From Gallibacterium salpingitidis (GTDB lineage: Bacteria > Pseudomonadota > Gammaproteobacteria > Enterobacterales > Pasteurellaceae), in the NCBI RefSeq assembly GCF_001678495.1, contig NZ_JTJL01000002.1:1-61409 (forward strand): a DNA stretch of 61,409 bases. The letters run 5' to 3'. The notes under the pieces were generated by a model. The model was not told the origin of the DNA and made no database searches. It was given only the letters and a program-made list of their open reading frames with translations. A program made the position numbers and the translations under genes. Positions 1 through 11,197 of the stretch are shown piece by piece; the first letter of the stretch is position 1; the number at the start of each line of letters is the position of its first letter.

Positions 1-26
1 ACTTTTGTCTATTAGACCATTTTAAT

Positions 27-51
27 AAGAGTGTGTAAATTACACACTCTT
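27..51. terminator. Palindrome, probable terminator left of the nlpC-like gene
   Basis: A perfect inverted repeat has 12-base arms (27-38 and 40-51) around a single central base. It lies 15 bases beyond the stop codon of the NlpC/P60 gene, so it can act as that gene's transcript end. The T-run on either side is weak, so a protein-binding palindrome is also possible. Confidence 0.5.
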
Positions 52-66
52 CTATATCAAATCCAG

Positions 67-555
67 TTATAAACGCCGTACCTGCCAGAAAGCCTTACTC
101 CAATAAGGATTATCCAAAGAGGAATAAATGACACCGCCTGATGTAGAAGCATGTAAGAATTGATTATTTTTTACATAAATTCCTACATGATAGCCATTAG
201 GGCCTCTACCGGTCTTAAAGAACACCAAATCGCCTGTCTGAATATCATCTAGTGGTACTTTTATACCAACTTGTGATTGTGCTGTCGTTGTTCTCGGTAA
301 TTGAATAGAAAAACGATCTGCAAAGGTACGCATCACAAAACCAGAACAATCAACACCACTGCGTGTATTGCCACCAATACGGTATGGTGTACGATACCAC
401 TCATGTTGTTGTTCGCTCAATTGTGCCATAGTATAAATCGGATCTGGCATTCGGCTGTGATAAGAACGGTGCTGATAGCTTGAGCAAGCTGCTAAACCTA
501 CCGCAACACTAATTATCACACTAGTTTTTATTGCAGATATCACTTTTACTAACAC
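67..555 (-). CDS. nlpC: NlpC/P60-family lipoprotein, peptidoglycan endopeptidase
   Basis: A 162-residue protein with a lipoprotein signal peptide; the lipobox LAAC places the lipidated Cys at residue 24. The mature part is an NlpC/P60 domain: catalytic Cys70 in GVDCSGF, His123 in GYHVGIY and His135 in FLHAS. Such enzymes cleave D-Glu-diaminopimelate bonds in peptidoglycan stems, here probably from the inner face of the outer membrane. The start is a GTG with GGAG seven bases upstream; the ATG two bases earlier is in another frame and stops at once. It follows ihfA, as in Haemophilus, but an ihfA terminator lies between, so it may be separately transcribed. The choice between the symbols nlpC and spr/mepS is open. 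Confidence 0.85.
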   Translation of the reverse strand: MLVKVISAIKTSVIISVAVGLAACSSYQHRSYHSRMPDPIYTMAQLSEQQHEWYRTPYRIGGNTRSGVDCSGFVMRTFADRFSIQLPRTTTAQSQVGIKVPLDDIQTGDLVFFKTGRGPNGYHVGIYVKNNQFLHASTSGGVIYSSLDNPYWSKAFWQVRRL

Positions 556-595
556 ATCGTTTCTCCACGTTTTATCACTAAAATCATGTTGAAAA

Positions 596-630
596 GAAAA
601 AAGTATTCCCCTTGCTAGGGAAATACTTTT
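596..630 (-). terminator. Rho-independent terminator after ihfA
   Basis: The stem has arms of about 13 bases with one mismatch and a short loop, followed on the minus strand by a run of six T. It begins 10 bases after the ihfA stop codon and separates the pheST-ihfA operon from the NlpC/P60 gene. Confidence 0.75.
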
Positions 631-639
631 CTTTATGAA

Positions 640-936
640 TTAGCCTTTTGGTTTCGATTTCTCAACACGCGCCCGCAATTTTTGTCCAGCTTTAAACACG
701 ACAACACGACGTGCGGTAATAGGTACATACTCCCCTGTTTTTGGGTTTCTGCCTGGACGAGGGGTTTTATCGCGTAATTCAAAATTACCAAATCCAGAGA
801 GTTTTACATCTTCACCAGCTTCTAAAGCAAGACGAATTTCTTCAAAAAATGACTCGACCAATGCTTTCGCATCATTTTTATTGAGGTCAAATTTATCAAT
901 TAAATTTTCAGCGAGTTCTACTTTTGTTAATGTCAT
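640..936 (-). CDS. ihfA: Integration host factor subunit alpha
   Basis: A 98-residue HU/IHF-family protein. IHF-alpha pairs with IHF-beta and bends DNA sharply at specific sites, supporting recombination, replication and promoter architecture. The DNA-binding arm carries [11 protein letters not shown], with the intercalating Pro at residue 65. The N-terminal [10 protein letters not shown] is typical of the alpha subunit. The ATG lies three bases after the pheT stop codon, so it is the last gene of a pheS-pheT-ihfA operon, the arrangement known in enterobacteria and Haemophilus. Length is normal for the family. Confidence 0.97.
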   Translation of the reverse strand: MTLTKVELAENLIDKFDLNKNDAKALVESFFEEIRLALEAGEDVKLSGFGNFELRDKTPRPGRNPKTGEYVPITARRVVVFKAGQKLRARVEKSKPKG

Positions 937-939
937 AGA

Positions 940-3327
940 TTAATCTCTCAAATAAGCATTTAACTTCTCTTTCAATGCAGACAACACGGCATTCACCACT
1001 GCTGAAATTTCCTCATCACTTAATGTTTTTTCTTTATCTTGCAACACTAAGCTGATTGCCAAACTTTTTGTTCCTTCTGCAACACCTGGGCCTTGATAAA
1101 CATCAAATAAATTAATTTGTGTTAATTGTGCACCTGCAGCTTCACGACAAACGGCTAATACATCATCTGCTGCGATATTGTCAGCAACGATAATAGCGAG
1201 ATCGCGACGATTTGCTGGGAAACGAGAAATTTCTTTGGCTTGAATTACATCTTTATGTGCAATCCGATTCCATAATACTTCAAACACAACAACTTTACCA
1301 TTTAAATCAAGACGTTGTGCTACACGAGGGTGGATTGTACCAATGAAACCAATTTCTTCGCCATCAAGCATAATGGCTGCAGATTGTCCCGGATGTAATG
1401 CCGGATACGATTTTGCAACAAATTTAATATTTTTTCCAGCATTAGTCAGATCAAAAATACTCTCCAAATCACCTTTTAAATCAAAGAAATCAACGTTTTC
1501 TGATTTAATTGCCCAATGTTCTGCATGGCGAGTTCCTGTGATCACACCACCGAGAACAAATTCTTGACGCACGCCACTTTCCGCAGCACTATCTGGAATA
1601 AAGCGCAATCCAGCTTCAAATAGGCGAATACGAGATTGTTGACGATTTTGGTTATAAGCTACAGCACCAAGTAATCCGCTTAGTAAAGAAACACGCATTG
1701 CTGACATTTCAACAGAGATTGGATTTGGTAACACCAATGCTTCTTGTTGTGGATGCAACAATTGTTGTACTTTTGGATCGACAAAGCTATAAGTAATTGC
1801 TTCCTGATAATCATGTTCAACCAATGCTGTTTTAATACGGCTTAATGCAACATCTGCTTCTTTATGCTCACGCATCATTAAATGTGCTAATGGTGCATTA
1901 TTTGGAATGGTGTTGTAACCATAAATACGTGCAACTTCTTCGATTAAGTCTTCTTCAATTTCAATATCAAAGCGCCAGCTAGTTGGAATAACTGTCCAAA
2001 CATCATTAGCAAAACTAACTTGGAAACCTAAACGTTGGAAAATATCTGTTACAGTTTCAGTTGGAATAACGTGCCCTAATAGACTATCCAATTTTTCACG
2101 ACGTAAAGTAACTGGTTTTAATTGCGGTAAATGTTTTTCATCTGCTACTTCACAAATTTCACCGACTTCACCACCACAAATTTCCACTAATAATGCTGTC
2201 GCACGTTCCATTGCATAACGTTGTAATTGGAAATCAACACCACGTTCAAAACGGTGTGAAGCATCAGTATGTAAACCATATTGTCTTGCACGACCAGTAA
2301 TCGCTAATGGTGCAAAGAATGCTGATTCTAAAATTACATCTTTAGTATTTTCATTAACACCGCTTGCTTCACCGCCAAAAATACCCGCCATCGCTAGTGG
2401 GCCATTTTGGTCAGCAATTAATAAAGTGTTTTCTTTTAATTCTGCAGTTGAACCATCTAATAATACTAAGGTTTCTCCAGCTTTAGCCATTCTAACTTGC
2501 ACAGGTTGCGCGACTTTGGCTGCATCAAAAGCGTGCATTGGTTGGCCTAATTCCAACAAAATATAGTTGGTAATATCAACAACAGGATCGATAGAACGAA
2601 TGCCACAACGGCGTAATTTTTCTTGCATCCAAATTGGGGTTGCCGCTTTCACATTGACATTTTTCACAACACGTAATAAATAACGTGGGCAAGCTTCAGG
2701 TGCTTGTAATTCAATCGCTACTTTATCGCTAATTGTGGTTGTTACTGGTGCAAATTGTAGTTCATTCAATTCAGCTCTATTGACTACTGCCACTTCACGA
2801 GCTACACCACGAATACTTAAACAATCAGCACGATTTGGCGTTAAACTAATTTCAATTGCTTGATCGTTAAGATTGAAATATTCACGAATATCCATTCCTA
2901 CTGGTGCATCTGCCGGTAATTCAATAATGCCAGAGCCATCAGCTGAAATTGCTAATTCAGCATAAGAACACAACATTCCTTCTGACGGTTGACCACGTAA
3001 TTTTGCTTTCTTAATTTTGAAATCACCCGGTAATACCGCACCGACTTTTGCACAAGCTACTTTTAACCCTTTACGGCAATTTGGCGCACCGCAAACAATA
3101 TCTAATAATTCACCTGTACCAACATCCACTTTGGTAACACGCAATTTATCGGCATCTGGGTGTTGCGCACACTCGACAACTTCACCAACCACCACATTAC
3201 TAAATTCGCCTGCAACCGCTTCGACACCATCGACTTCTAAACCAAGCATAGTAATTTGGTCACATAATTGTTCAGTAGTAATTGCAGGGTTAACCCATTC
3301 TCTTAGCCATGATTCATTAAATTTCAT
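940..3327 (-). CDS. pheT: Phenylalanine--tRNA ligase beta subunit
   Basis: A 795-residue protein, the same length as the E. coli subunit. The order of domains is recognisable: N-terminal domain, EMAP/OB-type tRNA-binding domain at about residues 40-150 ([18 protein letters not shown]), B3/B4 editing region, B5 domain, and the C-terminal ferredoxin-fold anticodon-binding domain at about 700-795 ([15 protein letters not shown]). With PheS it forms the alpha2-beta2 enzyme that charges tRNA-Phe; the beta subunit hydrolyses mis-charged Tyr-tRNA-Phe. It lies 21 bases after pheS and just before ihfA, and shares the Phe-dependent leader upstream of pheS. Confidence 0.97.
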   Translation of the reverse strand: MKFNESWLREWVNPAITTEQLCDQITMLGLEVDGVEAVAGEFSNVVVGEVVECAQHPDADKLRVTKVDVGTGELLDIVCGAPNCRKGLKVACAKVGAVLPGDFKIKKAKLRGQPSEGMLCSYAELAISADGSGIIELPADAPVGMDIREYFNLNDQAIEISLTPNRADCLSIRGVAREVAVVNRAELNELQFAPVTTTISDKVAIELQAPEACPRYLLRVVKNVNVKAATPIWMQEKLRRCGIRSIDPVVDITNYILLELGQPMHAFDAAKVAQPVQVRMAKAGETLVLLDGSTAELKENTLLIADQNGPLAMAGIFGGEASGVNENTKDVILESAFFAPLAITGRARQYGLHTDASHRFERGVDFQLQRYAMERATALLVEICGGEVGEICEVADEKHLPQLKPVTLRREKLDSLLGHVIPTETVTDIFQRLGFQVSFANDVWTVIPTSWRFDIEIEEDLIEEVARIYGYNTIPNNAPLAHLMMREHKEADVALSRIKTALVEHDYQEAITYSFVDPKVQQLLHPQQEALVLPNPISVEMSAMRVSLLSGLLGAVAYNQNRQQSRIRLFEAGLRFIPDSAAESGVRQEFVLGGVITGTRHAEHWAIKSENVDFFDLKGDLESIFDLTNAGKNIKFVAKSYPALHPGQSAAIMLDGEEIGFIGTIHPRVAQRLDLNGKVVVFEVLWNRIAHKDVIQAKEISRFPANRRDLAIIVADNIAADDVLAVCREAAGAQLTQINLFDVYQGPGVAEGTKSLAISLVLQDKEKTLSDEEISAVVNAVLSALKEKLNAYLRD

Positions 3328-3348
3328 TTAAATTCTCTCCCCTGCAAA

Positions 3349-4341
<993 letters not shown>

Positions 4342-4381
4342 CTATGTTTCTGATATTTGATAAAACGTTTAAAAATGGTCA

Positions 4382-4411
4382 TAAAAAAAGCCTCCATAAT
4401 TAGGGAGGCTT
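4382..4411 (-). terminator. Attenuator terminator in the pheS leader
   Basis: A stem of eight GC-rich pairs (4388-4395 with 4404-4411) is followed on the minus strand by seven T. It lies between the Phe-rich leader peptide and pheS, 50 bases upstream of the pheS start. Its 5' arm (minus strand GCCTC) can pair instead with GAGGC at the 3' side of the upstream hairpin, the mutually exclusive pairing expected of amino-acid attenuation. Confidence 0.85.
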
Positions 4412-4453
4412 GTCAGTTTAATTTTGGCAAGAATTTTTAGTTAAACCAATCGC

Positions 4454-4470
4454 CTCTTAGAAACTAAGAG
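4454..4470 (-). promoter_or_regulatory. Pause hairpin (1:2 stem) of the phe leader
   Basis: A perfect seven-base-pair stem with a three-base loop overlaps the stop codon of the leader peptide. It is the expected position of the pause hairpin that forms when the ribosome is not stalled at Phe codons. Bases directly beyond it (GAGGC on the minus strand) can form the antiterminator with the attenuator stem. Confidence 0.65.
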
Positions 4471-4505
4471 TTAAAAAATCGAAAACTAAAAAACAACTTG
4501 CTCAT
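4464..4505 (-). CDS. pheM: Phenylalanyl-tRNA synthetase operon leader peptide
   Basis: A 13-codon reading frame encodes MSKLFFSFRFFNS, with five Phe codons, all TTT. E. coli PheM is similar in size (14 residues, five Phe). An in-frame TGA lies five codons upstream, so this ATG is the only start. No strong ribosome site is visible, which is the weak point. The frame sits between the RluA-type gene and pheS, with a pause hairpin over its stop and a terminator downstream. When charged tRNA-Phe is scarce the ribosome should stall in the Phe run and allow read-through into pheS-pheT. Confidence 0.8.
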   Translation of the reverse strand: MSKLFFSFRFFNS

Positions 4506-4573
4506 ATTTAAACTGGTTCAAATTTGGTTAAAAGTGCTGTAATGATAATACTAACCGCTTCAAAAATCACGCT

Positions 4574-5254
4574 TTATTCTCGCATTTCTGCAATTTCTTG
4601 TGCGAGCACCGAAGCAATTTGCTCTTTTACTGAATCATCACTGAAATGCCCCTCTTTTGGTGCAGATACACACTGAAAAAAACGGCCGCGAAAAGTAAAA
4701 GCTAACACTGCAGCGTGCAAATAACAACGATCAACCCTCTCTGTTTTATCACCATATAATGGGTCACCTAAAATTGGACTACCTAGGCTTTTCATTGCCA
4801 CTCGTAATTGATGTGTTTTACCAGTTTGTGGTTTTAATACAAATAGGCGCAATTTACTTTCACAACTAACAGAATAAAAACGTGTGATTGCCGGTTGTGT
4901 TTGTGTAGGTGTTAATTTCCACATACCACGACGTGTTCGCACCATATCACCACGAATTACCCCTTGCTTTTTCTTCGGTTTTTCTCGTGTTAATGCTAAA
5001 TAGATTTTTTGAATTTGATGTTCAGCAAATAATGTTGATAACTCCGCTGCCGCTTCTCGATTTAAAGCTAATAATAGTAATCCTGAAGTGCTTTTATCCA
5101 GTCGGTGTATCAACCAAACCTGCGCTACTTGTAATTGCTTTGCAACTAATGTTGTTAAGCCAATCTCAGTATCATCTTTATGAACACTCACGCCTTGTGG
5201 TTTATCAATAATGACAAAATCTTCTGTTTGATAAAGAATAGAAAAATTCATCAA
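4574..5254 (-). CDS. RluA-family RNA pseudouridine synthase
   Basis: A 226-residue enzyme that isomerises uridine to pseudouridine in rRNA or tRNA. The RluA signature HRLDKSTSGLLLL is present, with the catalytic Asp at residue 53. The later family motifs PQTGKTHQLRVA and LGDPLYGD are also present. There is no N-terminal S4 domain, so it belongs with the short RluA-like proteins rather than RluC/RluD. The exact target base cannot be read from sequence. Its ATG directly abuts the stop codon of the aldo/keto reductase gene, so the two are probably co-transcribed. Confidence 0.88.
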   Translation of the reverse strand: MMNFSILYQTEDFVIIDKPQGVSVHKDDTEIGLTTLVAKQLQVAQVWLIHRLDKSTSGLLLLALNREAAAELSTLFAEHQIQKIYLALTREKPKKKQGVIRGDMVRTRRGMWKLTPTQTQPAITRFYSVSCESKLRLFVLKPQTGKTHQLRVAMKSLGSPILGDPLYGDKTERVDRCYLHAAVLAFTFRGRFFQCVSAPKEGHFSDDSVKEQIASVLAQEIAEMRE

Positions 5255-6238
5255 TTATTTTTTCCTTGGCACTGGAATTACACTTGCTAAAGCATGAGGT
5301 ACATAAAGTTCTTCTAAATAAGTTGCATCTTCATCACTCAAGTCGAACTCTACTGCTTTTACCGCATCAAGAAAATGGTGAGTTTTAGTTGCCCCAACAA
5401 TTGGTGCAGCAGCACCACGTTTAAAATGCCACGCTAGCGCAATTTCTGTCATTGAAACACCATAACGTTCTGCTAACTCCGCTACTCTTGCGACAATTGC
5501 TAAATCGCTCTCTTTAGTCTTATCATATTTTCCTTTTAAGCCTTTATCTAATGCCCAGCGTTTAGAATCACTTCCCCAATTGGCACGAGCAAGATGCCCT
5601 CCAGCTAGTGGCGAATATGGAATTCTGGAAACACCATATTGATCAGCAACAGGAATCAACTCTCTCTCATCTTCCCGATAAATCAAATTATGGTGATTTT
5701 GTAAGGTAGAAAATAATGTCCAGCCATTCTTCTCTGCAGCAATTTGCATATTATGAAATTGATAACCGTACATCGCAGATGCACCAATTGCTCTGACTTT
5801 TCCAGCAACAATTAACTGATGTAAGGTTTCCATTGTTTCTTCAATCGGTGTGTTGTAATCAAAACGATGGATTTGATAAAGATCGAGATAATCCGTACCA
5901 AGCCGTTGTAAAGTTCCATCAATCTCGCGATTAATCGCAGCCCGTGATAACGCACCTTCATTGTAAAATACTTTGGATGCCAAGACGACTTTCTCTCTAG
6001 CAACACCTAATTGTTTTAACGCTTTCCCTAGATACTCTTCACTAGTACCATGTGAATAGCAATTTGCAGTATCAAAAAAATTAACGCCGCACTCTAACGC
6101 TTGTTTAATCATCGCCGTCGTTTGTTCTTGATCCAATGTCCATAAATGGAAATCTTCGGATGGTTTTCCATAAGACATACAACCTACACAAATTTTTGAT
6201 ACTTCAATTTCTGTATTGCCTAATTTTACATATTTCAT
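5255..6238 (-). CDS. Aldo/keto reductase, YajO-like
   Basis: A 327-residue NADPH-dependent oxidoreductase of the AKR superfamily, cytoplasmic. The catalytic tetrad is visible: Asp56 and Tyr61 in FFDTANCYSHG, Lys89 in LASKVF and His124 in YQIHRFDYNTP. It resembles E. coli YajO along its length (WTL near the N terminus, DYNTPIEETLE-type motif, YSPLAGGHLAR). The start is the ATG with GAGGA six bases upstream; a frame 16 codons longer exists but lacks a ribosome site. The physiological substrate is unknown. It overlaps no neighbour and precedes the RluA-like gene. Confidence 0.88.
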   Translation of the reverse strand: MKYVKLGNTEIEVSKICVGCMSYGKPSEDFHLWTLDQEQTTAMIKQALECGVNFFDTANCYSHGTSEEYLGKALKQLGVAREKVVLASKVFYNEGALSRAAINREIDGTLQRLGTDYLDLYQIHRFDYNTPIEETMETLHQLIVAGKVRAIGASAMYGYQFHNMQIAAEKNGWTLFSTLQNHHNLIYREDERELIPVADQYGVSRIPYSPLAGGHLARANWGSDSKRWALDKGLKGKYDKTKESDLAIVARVAELAERYGVSMTEIALAWHFKRGAAAPIVGATKTHHFLDAVKAVEFDLSDEDATYLEELYVPHALASVIPVPRKK

Positions 6239-6499
6239 ACTATCCTCACTTAACTTGGCAACGCACTCAATCCAGTTTGAGCGCAACTAGCATACTGCGC
6301 ATTCCAAAGCGATGCTAGAAAATTTACGCTAGCGATTACAAAATCACTTGCATAGATTTTTCCAATTAAATCAAGCAATTTTTTTTGGCAAAATTTAATT
6401 TAAAAAGATTGCGATCTTGTAAACATTGCAGGATCATAACAAGGTAAAAATACTTTCTATTACTATGCAAATATTTATTTTTTATTAAAGGAGAACATG

Positions 6500-6793
6500 A
6501 TGAAACAACATCAATATCAAATTACCGTAGATTATCTCGCTGATCATGAGGGGAATACAGTCAATCAACAGATTCAATTTAATGCCCCTAACCACGACAA
6601 TATTTTCCGGATTATTGAATTAACCCAACAACGAGAAGGATTTACACCAGAAATGGCACAACGGTTTGCTGTAGGTTTAAAATTGATGACAGAAGTCGTT
6701 ATGGAACATCGCGATAATCCACTCTTTAAAGAGCTCCGACCAATGATTACAGAAATGATGAAAGTGATTAAAGGAAAAAGCAGAAAAGAATAA
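6500..6793 (+). CDS. DUF3861-like small protein
   Basis: A protein of 97 residues, starting at the second of two adjacent ATG codons, which is better spaced from the strong AAGGAG site. It reads KQHQYQITVDYLADHEGN and ends in a helical, charged tail. The layout (short beta part with Q-I-x-F-x-x-x-N-H-D-I-F, then VGLKLMTEV and HRDNPLFKELRP) is what I recognise as DUF3861. No function is known for that family. It is monocistronic, followed by a hairpin, and lies divergently from the aldo/keto reductase gene. The 261 bases upstream hold the two divergent promoters; I could not place either with confidence. Confidence 0.72.
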   Translation: MKQHQYQITVDYLADHEGNTVNQQIQFNAPNHDNIFRIIELTQQREGFTPEMAQRFAVGLKLMTEVVMEHRDNPLFKELRPMITEMMKVIKGKSRKE

Positions 6794-6825
6794 TTTCATC
6801 CTAATTTCCTTATTTTCCAATAAAT

Positions 6826-6867
6826 CAATTCCATTCTAGTTTTCACTACACCAATAGAATGGAATTG
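6826..6867 (+). terminator. Hairpin after the DUF3861-like gene
   Basis: A perfect 13-base-pair stem (6826-6838 with 6855-6867) encloses a 16-base loop, 33 bases beyond the stop codon. There is no continuous T-run after it, so it may be a stabilising 3' hairpin or a weak terminator. Confidence 0.5.
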
Positions 6868-6948
6868 TATTGAAACCATTTCATTAGTCATATCCCCAAA
6901 CTCCTTATTTTTATTAGCCAATGTAACAAAAATATTAAAAATAATGGT

Positions 6949-6957
6949 TGTTATAAT
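6949..6957 (+). promoter_or_regulatory. Extended -10 promoter of tcyP
   Basis: The bases TGTTATAAT form a consensus -10 hexamer (6952-6957) with an upstream TG. No good -35 element is seen at 17 bases, which is typical for extended -10 promoters. It lies 58 bases upstream of the tcyP start codon. Confidence 0.5.
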
Positions 6958-7014
6958 TTAAAAAACCTTTACATTAAGCGCTAATTCATTCTAAAACTTA
7001 GGAGTAATTATATA

Positions 7015-8370
7015 ATGTTAAGTACTATCATTAATCTCATTGTCTTTATCGGTCTATTATGGCTGATCAAAGCCTATTTTAAACGCTCGGATAATCTTTC
7101 CCGTACAGTGCTAGTGGGGTTAATTATTGGGGTTATCTTTGGCGGTGTGTTACAGCTAATCTATCAAATTGACTCTCCGGTCTTAGCTGAAACCATTAAT
7201 TGGATCAACATTGTCGGTAACGGTTATGTCCGTTTATTACAAATGATCGTAATGCCTTTAGTGTTAGTCTCTATCCTCTCCGCGATTTCTCGGTTACATG
7301 ATGCTAGCTCACTCGGTAAAATCAGTTTTAGCGTACTTTCCATTCTCTTAATTACTACCGCAATTTCAGCGATTATCGGGATTGCGATGACCAATCTATT
7401 CCATCTTTCTGCAGAAGGTTTAACTTCTGGTGCACGCGAAATCGCTGCTAATGAGAAAGTATTAGGACGTGCGGCGCAACTTGATGGCTTAACCATTCCA
7501 AGTATGATCCTTTCGTTTATTCCGAAAAATCCATTTGCAGAATTAACAGGGGCAAATCCGACATCTATTATTAGTGTGGTAATTTTCTCCGCCTTTTTAG
7601 GTGTTGCGATTTTAAGTATTCGCAAAAAAGATCAAGCGTTATCAGAACGCATTGCCCAAGGCGTAGATACCTTAAATAAATTAGTGATGAGTTTAGTGCG
7701 TGTTGTCATTCGCCTTACTCCTTACGGTGTATTAGCGTTAATGACTAAGGTTGTAGCAACTTCAAGTTTAACCGATATTTTGAATTTAGCCGGTTTTGTA
7801 GTCGCCTCTTATTTAGCCATTATTTTGATGTTTATTGTTCATGGCTTATTACTGACATTGGTTAAGGTCAATCCACTTAGTTATTATCAAAAAGTTTCTC
7901 CAACGCTACTTTTTGCCTTCACCTCACGTTCTAGCGCCGCCACCATTCCTCTAAATATTGAAACACAAATCAACAAATTAGGTGTTTCTAGTGCGATTGC
8001 TAACTTCTCTGCCTCTTTTGGGGCAACAATTGGACAAAATGGTTGCGCAGGAATTTATCCGGCAATGTTAGCAGTGATGGTTGCGCCAACTGTGGGCATT
8101 GATCCAACTTCTATTCATTTTCTTACTACTTTAGTGCTTGTTGTCACTATCTCTTCATTTGGTATTGCAGGTGTTGGTGGTGGAGCAACCTTTGCAGCAA
8201 TTATTGTACTATCAACAATGGGATTACCATTAACCTTAGTTGGTTTATTAATTTCTATTGAACCATTAATTGATATGGGACGTACTGCACTCAACGTGAA
8301 CGGTGCGATGACAGCTGGCACAATTTCTAGCCGTTTATTAAGACAAACTAATGAAAGCTCAACTGCATAA
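7015..8370 (+). CDS. tcyP: L-cystine transporter TcyP-like, dicarboxylate symporter family
   Basis: A 451-residue inner-membrane protein with about ten hydrophobic segments. It belongs to the cation:dicarboxylate symporter fold: the helical hairpin regions are recognisable as [29 protein letters not shown] and [16 protein letters not shown]. The overall pattern, including the short N-terminal amphipathic region, matches E. coli YdjN/TcyP, a sodium-dependent cystine importer, rather than GltP or DctA. It stands alone between a divergent and a convergent gene with its own promoter and an AGGAG ribosome site. A role in sulfur amino-acid uptake is inferred from family resemblance. Confidence 0.85.
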   Translation: MLSTIINLIVFIGLLWLIKAYFKRSDNLSRTVLVGLIIGVIFGGVLQLIYQIDSPVLAETINWINIVGNGYVRLLQMIVMPLVLVSILSAISRLHDASSLGKISFSVLSILLITTAISAIIGIAMTNLFHLSAEGLTSGAREIAANEKVLGRAAQLDGLTIPSMILSFIPKNPFAELTGANPTSIISVVIFSAFLGVAILSIRKKDQALSERIAQGVDTLNKLVMSLVRVVIRLTPYGVLALMTKVVATSSLTDILNLAGFVVASYLAIILMFIVHGLLLTLVKVNPLSYYQKVSPTLLFAFTSRSSAATIPLNIETQINKLGVSSAIANFSASFGATIGQNGCAGIYPAMLAVMVAPTVGIDPTSIHFLTTLVLVVTISSFGIAGVGGGATFAAIIVLSTMGLPLTLVGLLISIEPLIDMGRTALNVNGAMTAGTISSRLLRQTNESSTA

Positions 8371-8380
8371 TGATGCATAA

Positions 8381-8406
8381 AAAAGGCAGTGTTAATACAC
8401 TGCCTT
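8381..8406 (-). terminator. Terminator between tcyP and glgP
   Basis: A perfect 10-base-pair stem (8383-8392 with 8397-8406) has the tetraloop TAAT. On the minus strand it is followed by six T and lies 23 bases after the glgP stop codon, so it is a good terminator for glgP. On the plus strand it may also end tcyP, with a poorer T-run. Confidence 0.85.
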
Positions 8407-8429
8407 CTCCTACCATATTTTAATCAAAG

Positions 8430-10937
8430 TTAAATTTTCTCTGGAAGTTCATCTTCAAATACGCAGTTTTCCGCTTCATAAACCTCTTTGTCATAGCTTA
8501 ACAACGGCCCTACTTTCCAGATATTTTCTGCATAATCAATAATCGAACGGTCAGATGAGAAATACCCCATATTCGCAGTATTGATTAATGCTGATTTCGC
8601 CCACGCTTGTGGATTGCGATAATGCTGATCAACTTGTTTTTGAATTTCCACATAAGAACGGAAATCGGCCATTACTTGGTAGTAATCACTGAACAGATTT
8701 AATTCATTTTGATAACGCATTACATCTTGTGGTGAGAAACGACCAGAAGTAATTTGTTGCACAATTTCGTGTAATTGAGGATCTTTTTCAAAGAACTCAA
8801 ACGGTGAATAACCTTTCGCACGCAATGCTTCCACTTGTTCAACGGTATTACCAAAAATAAAGACATTTTCTTGTCCTACCATATTCAAGATTTCTACATT
8901 CGCACCATCTAAAGTACCCACAGTTAATGCTCCGTTAAGAGCAAATTTCATATTGCTGGTACCTGACGCTTCTGTACCTGCTAATGAAATTTGTTCGGAT
9001 AAATCAGCAGCAGGAATAATAATTTGCGCAAGACTTACGCCATAGTTAGGGATAAATACCACTTTAATTAAATCACGAATACGGCCATCATTATTGATAA
9101 CATTCGCTACATCATTAATTAAATTGATGATTTTTTTAGCTGTATGGTAAGCACTTGCTGCTTTTCCAGCAAAGATGAATACACGTGGTGTCCAATCCGC
9201 ATCTGGGTTTTGCAAGATTTGGTTATAACGATAAATAATGTGTAATACATTCAATAATTGACGTTTATATTCGTGAATACGTTTCACCTGTACGTCAAAT
9301 AGCGCGTGTGGATTCACCTCAATACCAAGGTTAGTTTTAATGTAATCCGCTAAACGTTGTTTATTAGCAAATTTCACACGTTGGAAATCTTGCAAGAAGC
9401 TTTCATCATCAACAAATTGGTTTAATTTACTAAGCTCTTCTAAGTCTTTACGCCAACCTTTGCCAATACGACTGTCAATTAATGCAGATAAGCCCGGATT
9501 GGCGATTGCCAACCAACGACGTGGTGTTACACCGTTAGTCACATTAGTAAAGCGATCTGGATAAATCTTCGCAAAATCAGCAAAGATTGATTTTACCATC
9601 AAATCAGAGTGAATTTTTGCCACACCATTGATCTTATAAGAACCGATAACCGCTAACCACGCCATACGCACACGACGACCATTATCTTCATCGATAATAG
9701 ACACACGACGGATAAGATCTTCACCATAACCTTGAGCACGTAAACCATTTAAGAAATATTCATTGATTTCTAAGATAATTTGTAAATGACGCGGCAAAAT
9801 AGTACCAAGCATTTCAATTGGCCAAGTTTCTAATGCTTCACTCATTAAGGTATGGTTAGTGTAAGAGAAGATCTTACAACACATTTCCCATGCTTGTGTC
9901 CATTCATAACCATGTTCATCAATTAATAAACGCATTAATTCAGGGATTGCCAATACTGGGTGCGTATCATTTAAATGGATGGCGACTTTATCTGCTAAGT
10001 TGTCTAAGTTATCAAAAATATCAAGATGACGACGTAAAATGTCTTGTACTGAAGCAGAAGTTAAGAAATGTTCTTGGCGTAAACGTAATTCACGTCCCGC
10101 AGTAGTTGAATCATCTGGATATAACACACGTGATACGTTTTCAGAGAAATTTTGTTTCTCCATTGCCGCAAAATAATCACCGCGGTTAAAATCATTTAAG
10201 CTAAAGGCATCACTAGATTGCGCTGACCATAAACGTAAGGTATTGGCGATATCATTGTCATAACCAGGAATAAGTTGATCATAGCCTAATGCCACCACTT
10301 CATCTGATGGTTTCCAAATACACTTATTATTTTCATAATAAATTTGTCCACCAAAACGAATTGGAATTTTTTTACTTGGACGATTGTATTCCCAAGCGAT
10401 ATTTTGCGCTAACCAACCATCTGGTTTTTCCACTTGACGGCCATTTTCAATTTCTTGCTTAAACATACCGTAATCATAGCGAATGCCATAACCGGTAGCT
10501 GGGATACGTAAAGTGGCTAAACTATCTAAAAAACACGCCGCAAGACGACCTAAACCACCATTTCCTAAACCTGGATCTTCTTCCTGATTAAGAATAGCAT
10601 CAAAATCTAAACCAAGTTCAGTAAAGGCTTGTTTCATCGCTTCATAGACATTCTCAGCAATCAGCGCATTACTAAACGCACGTCCCATTAAGAATTCCAT
10701 AGAAAGATAGTAAACACGACGTGATTTTTCATGTTTAATCGCACGACGGGTATGTAAACGTGATTGTGCACTTAAATCACGCACTGTATAAAGCGCTGCA
10801 TTTAACCAGTTAGTTAATTTTGCTTCTGATGGTTCACAGCATAAATTATAGATAAGTTTTGAAACAATGGTTGCTTTAAGGGATTCAACATCTCTGGCAG
10901 GTGCATTATAGGAAAATTTAATTTTATTTGATGGCAT
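8430..10937 (-). CDS. glgP: Glycogen phosphorylase
   Basis: An 835-residue cytoplasmic enzyme that releases glucose 1-phosphate from glycogen chain ends with phosphate; pyridoxal phosphate is the cofactor. The PLP-lysine region reads [16 protein letters not shown]. Other family motifs are [34 protein letters not shown] and [17 protein letters not shown]. coli GlgP is 815 residues. It is the last gene of the glg cluster but is separated from glgA by 260 bases holding a terminator and a promoter, so degradation can be controlled apart from synthesis. The ATG has GGAG eight bases upstream. Confidence 0.97.
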   Translation of the reverse strand: MPSNKIKFSYNAPARDVESLKATIVSKLIYNLCCEPSEAKLTNWLNAALYTVRDLSAQSRLHTRRAIKHEKSRRVYYLSMEFLMGRAFSNALIAENVYEAMKQAFTELGLDFDAILNQEEDPGLGNGGLGRLAACFLDSLATLRIPATGYGIRYDYGMFKQEIENGRQVEKPDGWLAQNIAWEYNRPSKKIPIRFGGQIYYENNKCIWKPSDEVVALGYDQLIPGYDNDIANTLRLWSAQSSDAFSLNDFNRGDYFAAMEKQNFSENVSRVLYPDDSTTAGRELRLRQEHFLTSASVQDILRRHLDIFDNLDNLADKVAIHLNDTHPVLAIPELMRLLIDEHGYEWTQAWEMCCKIFSYTNHTLMSEALETWPIEMLGTILPRHLQIILEINEYFLNGLRAQGYGEDLIRRVSIIDEDNGRRVRMAWLAVIGSYKINGVAKIHSDLMVKSIFADFAKIYPDRFTNVTNGVTPRRWLAIANPGLSALIDSRIGKGWRKDLEELSKLNQFVDDESFLQDFQRVKFANKQRLADYIKTNLGIEVNPHALFDVQVKRIHEYKRQLLNVLHIIYRYNQILQNPDADWTPRVFIFAGKAASAYHTAKKIINLINDVANVINNDGRIRDLIKVVFIPNYGVSLAQIIIPAADLSEQISLAGTEASGTSNMKFALNGALTVGTLDGANVEILNMVGQENVFIFGNTVEQVEALRAKGYSPFEFFEKDPQLHEIVQQITSGRFSPQDVMRYQNELNLFSDYYQVMADFRSYVEIQKQVDQHYRNPQAWAKSALINTANMGYFSSDRSIIDYAENIWKVGPLLSYDKEVYEAENCVFEDELPEKI

Positions 10938-10978
10938 TTCTGATCTCCAACTTAAAAATGGAAAATTTTGCGGCGGGT

Positions 10979-11007
10979 ATCCTATGTTATTTTGGCGATT
11001 TTTTCAA
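10979..11007 (-). promoter_or_regulatory. Sigma-70 promoter of glgP
   Basis: On the minus strand TTGAAA (11002-11007) and TAGGAT (10979-10984) are separated by exactly 17 bases. The predicted transcript would start about 35 bases upstream of the glgP ATG. It lies beyond the glgA terminator, which supports separate transcription of glgP. Confidence 0.65.
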
Positions 11008-11139
11008 TGAAAAACGCACACTATTTACACGAAAATCGCATAAATATTCATTATTTCATAATAATCAGAAGATTTTCTCCAACCGTAAGATTATGATTTT
11101 AAAAAACTTATTCACACAAAAGACAAAACACACAAAAAA

Positions 11140-11177
11140 TAAATAGTGTATGTAAAATAACTTACACACACTATTTT
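11140..11177 (-). terminator. Terminator after glgA
   Basis: An imperfect 16-base stem (11140-11155 with 11162-11177, one mismatch) begins 20 bases beyond the glgA stop codon and is followed on the minus strand by six T after one A. It should end, at least partly, the malQ-glgB/glgX/glgC/glgA transcript. Confidence 0.75.
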
Positions 11178-11197
11178 AGAAAATAACAATGCGCCGG

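Noticed and set aside
6261..6287. Short inverted repeat (CTCAA and TTGAG arms) upstream of the aldo/keto reductase gene as a regulator site
   Set aside because: Arms of five bases occur often by chance in AT-rich spacers, and no promoter elements could be aligned around it.
10928..11146. 72-codon open frame on the plus strand between glgP and glgA
   Set aside because: It overlaps the glgP promoter and leader, has no ribosome site and reads as AT-rich non-coding sequence.
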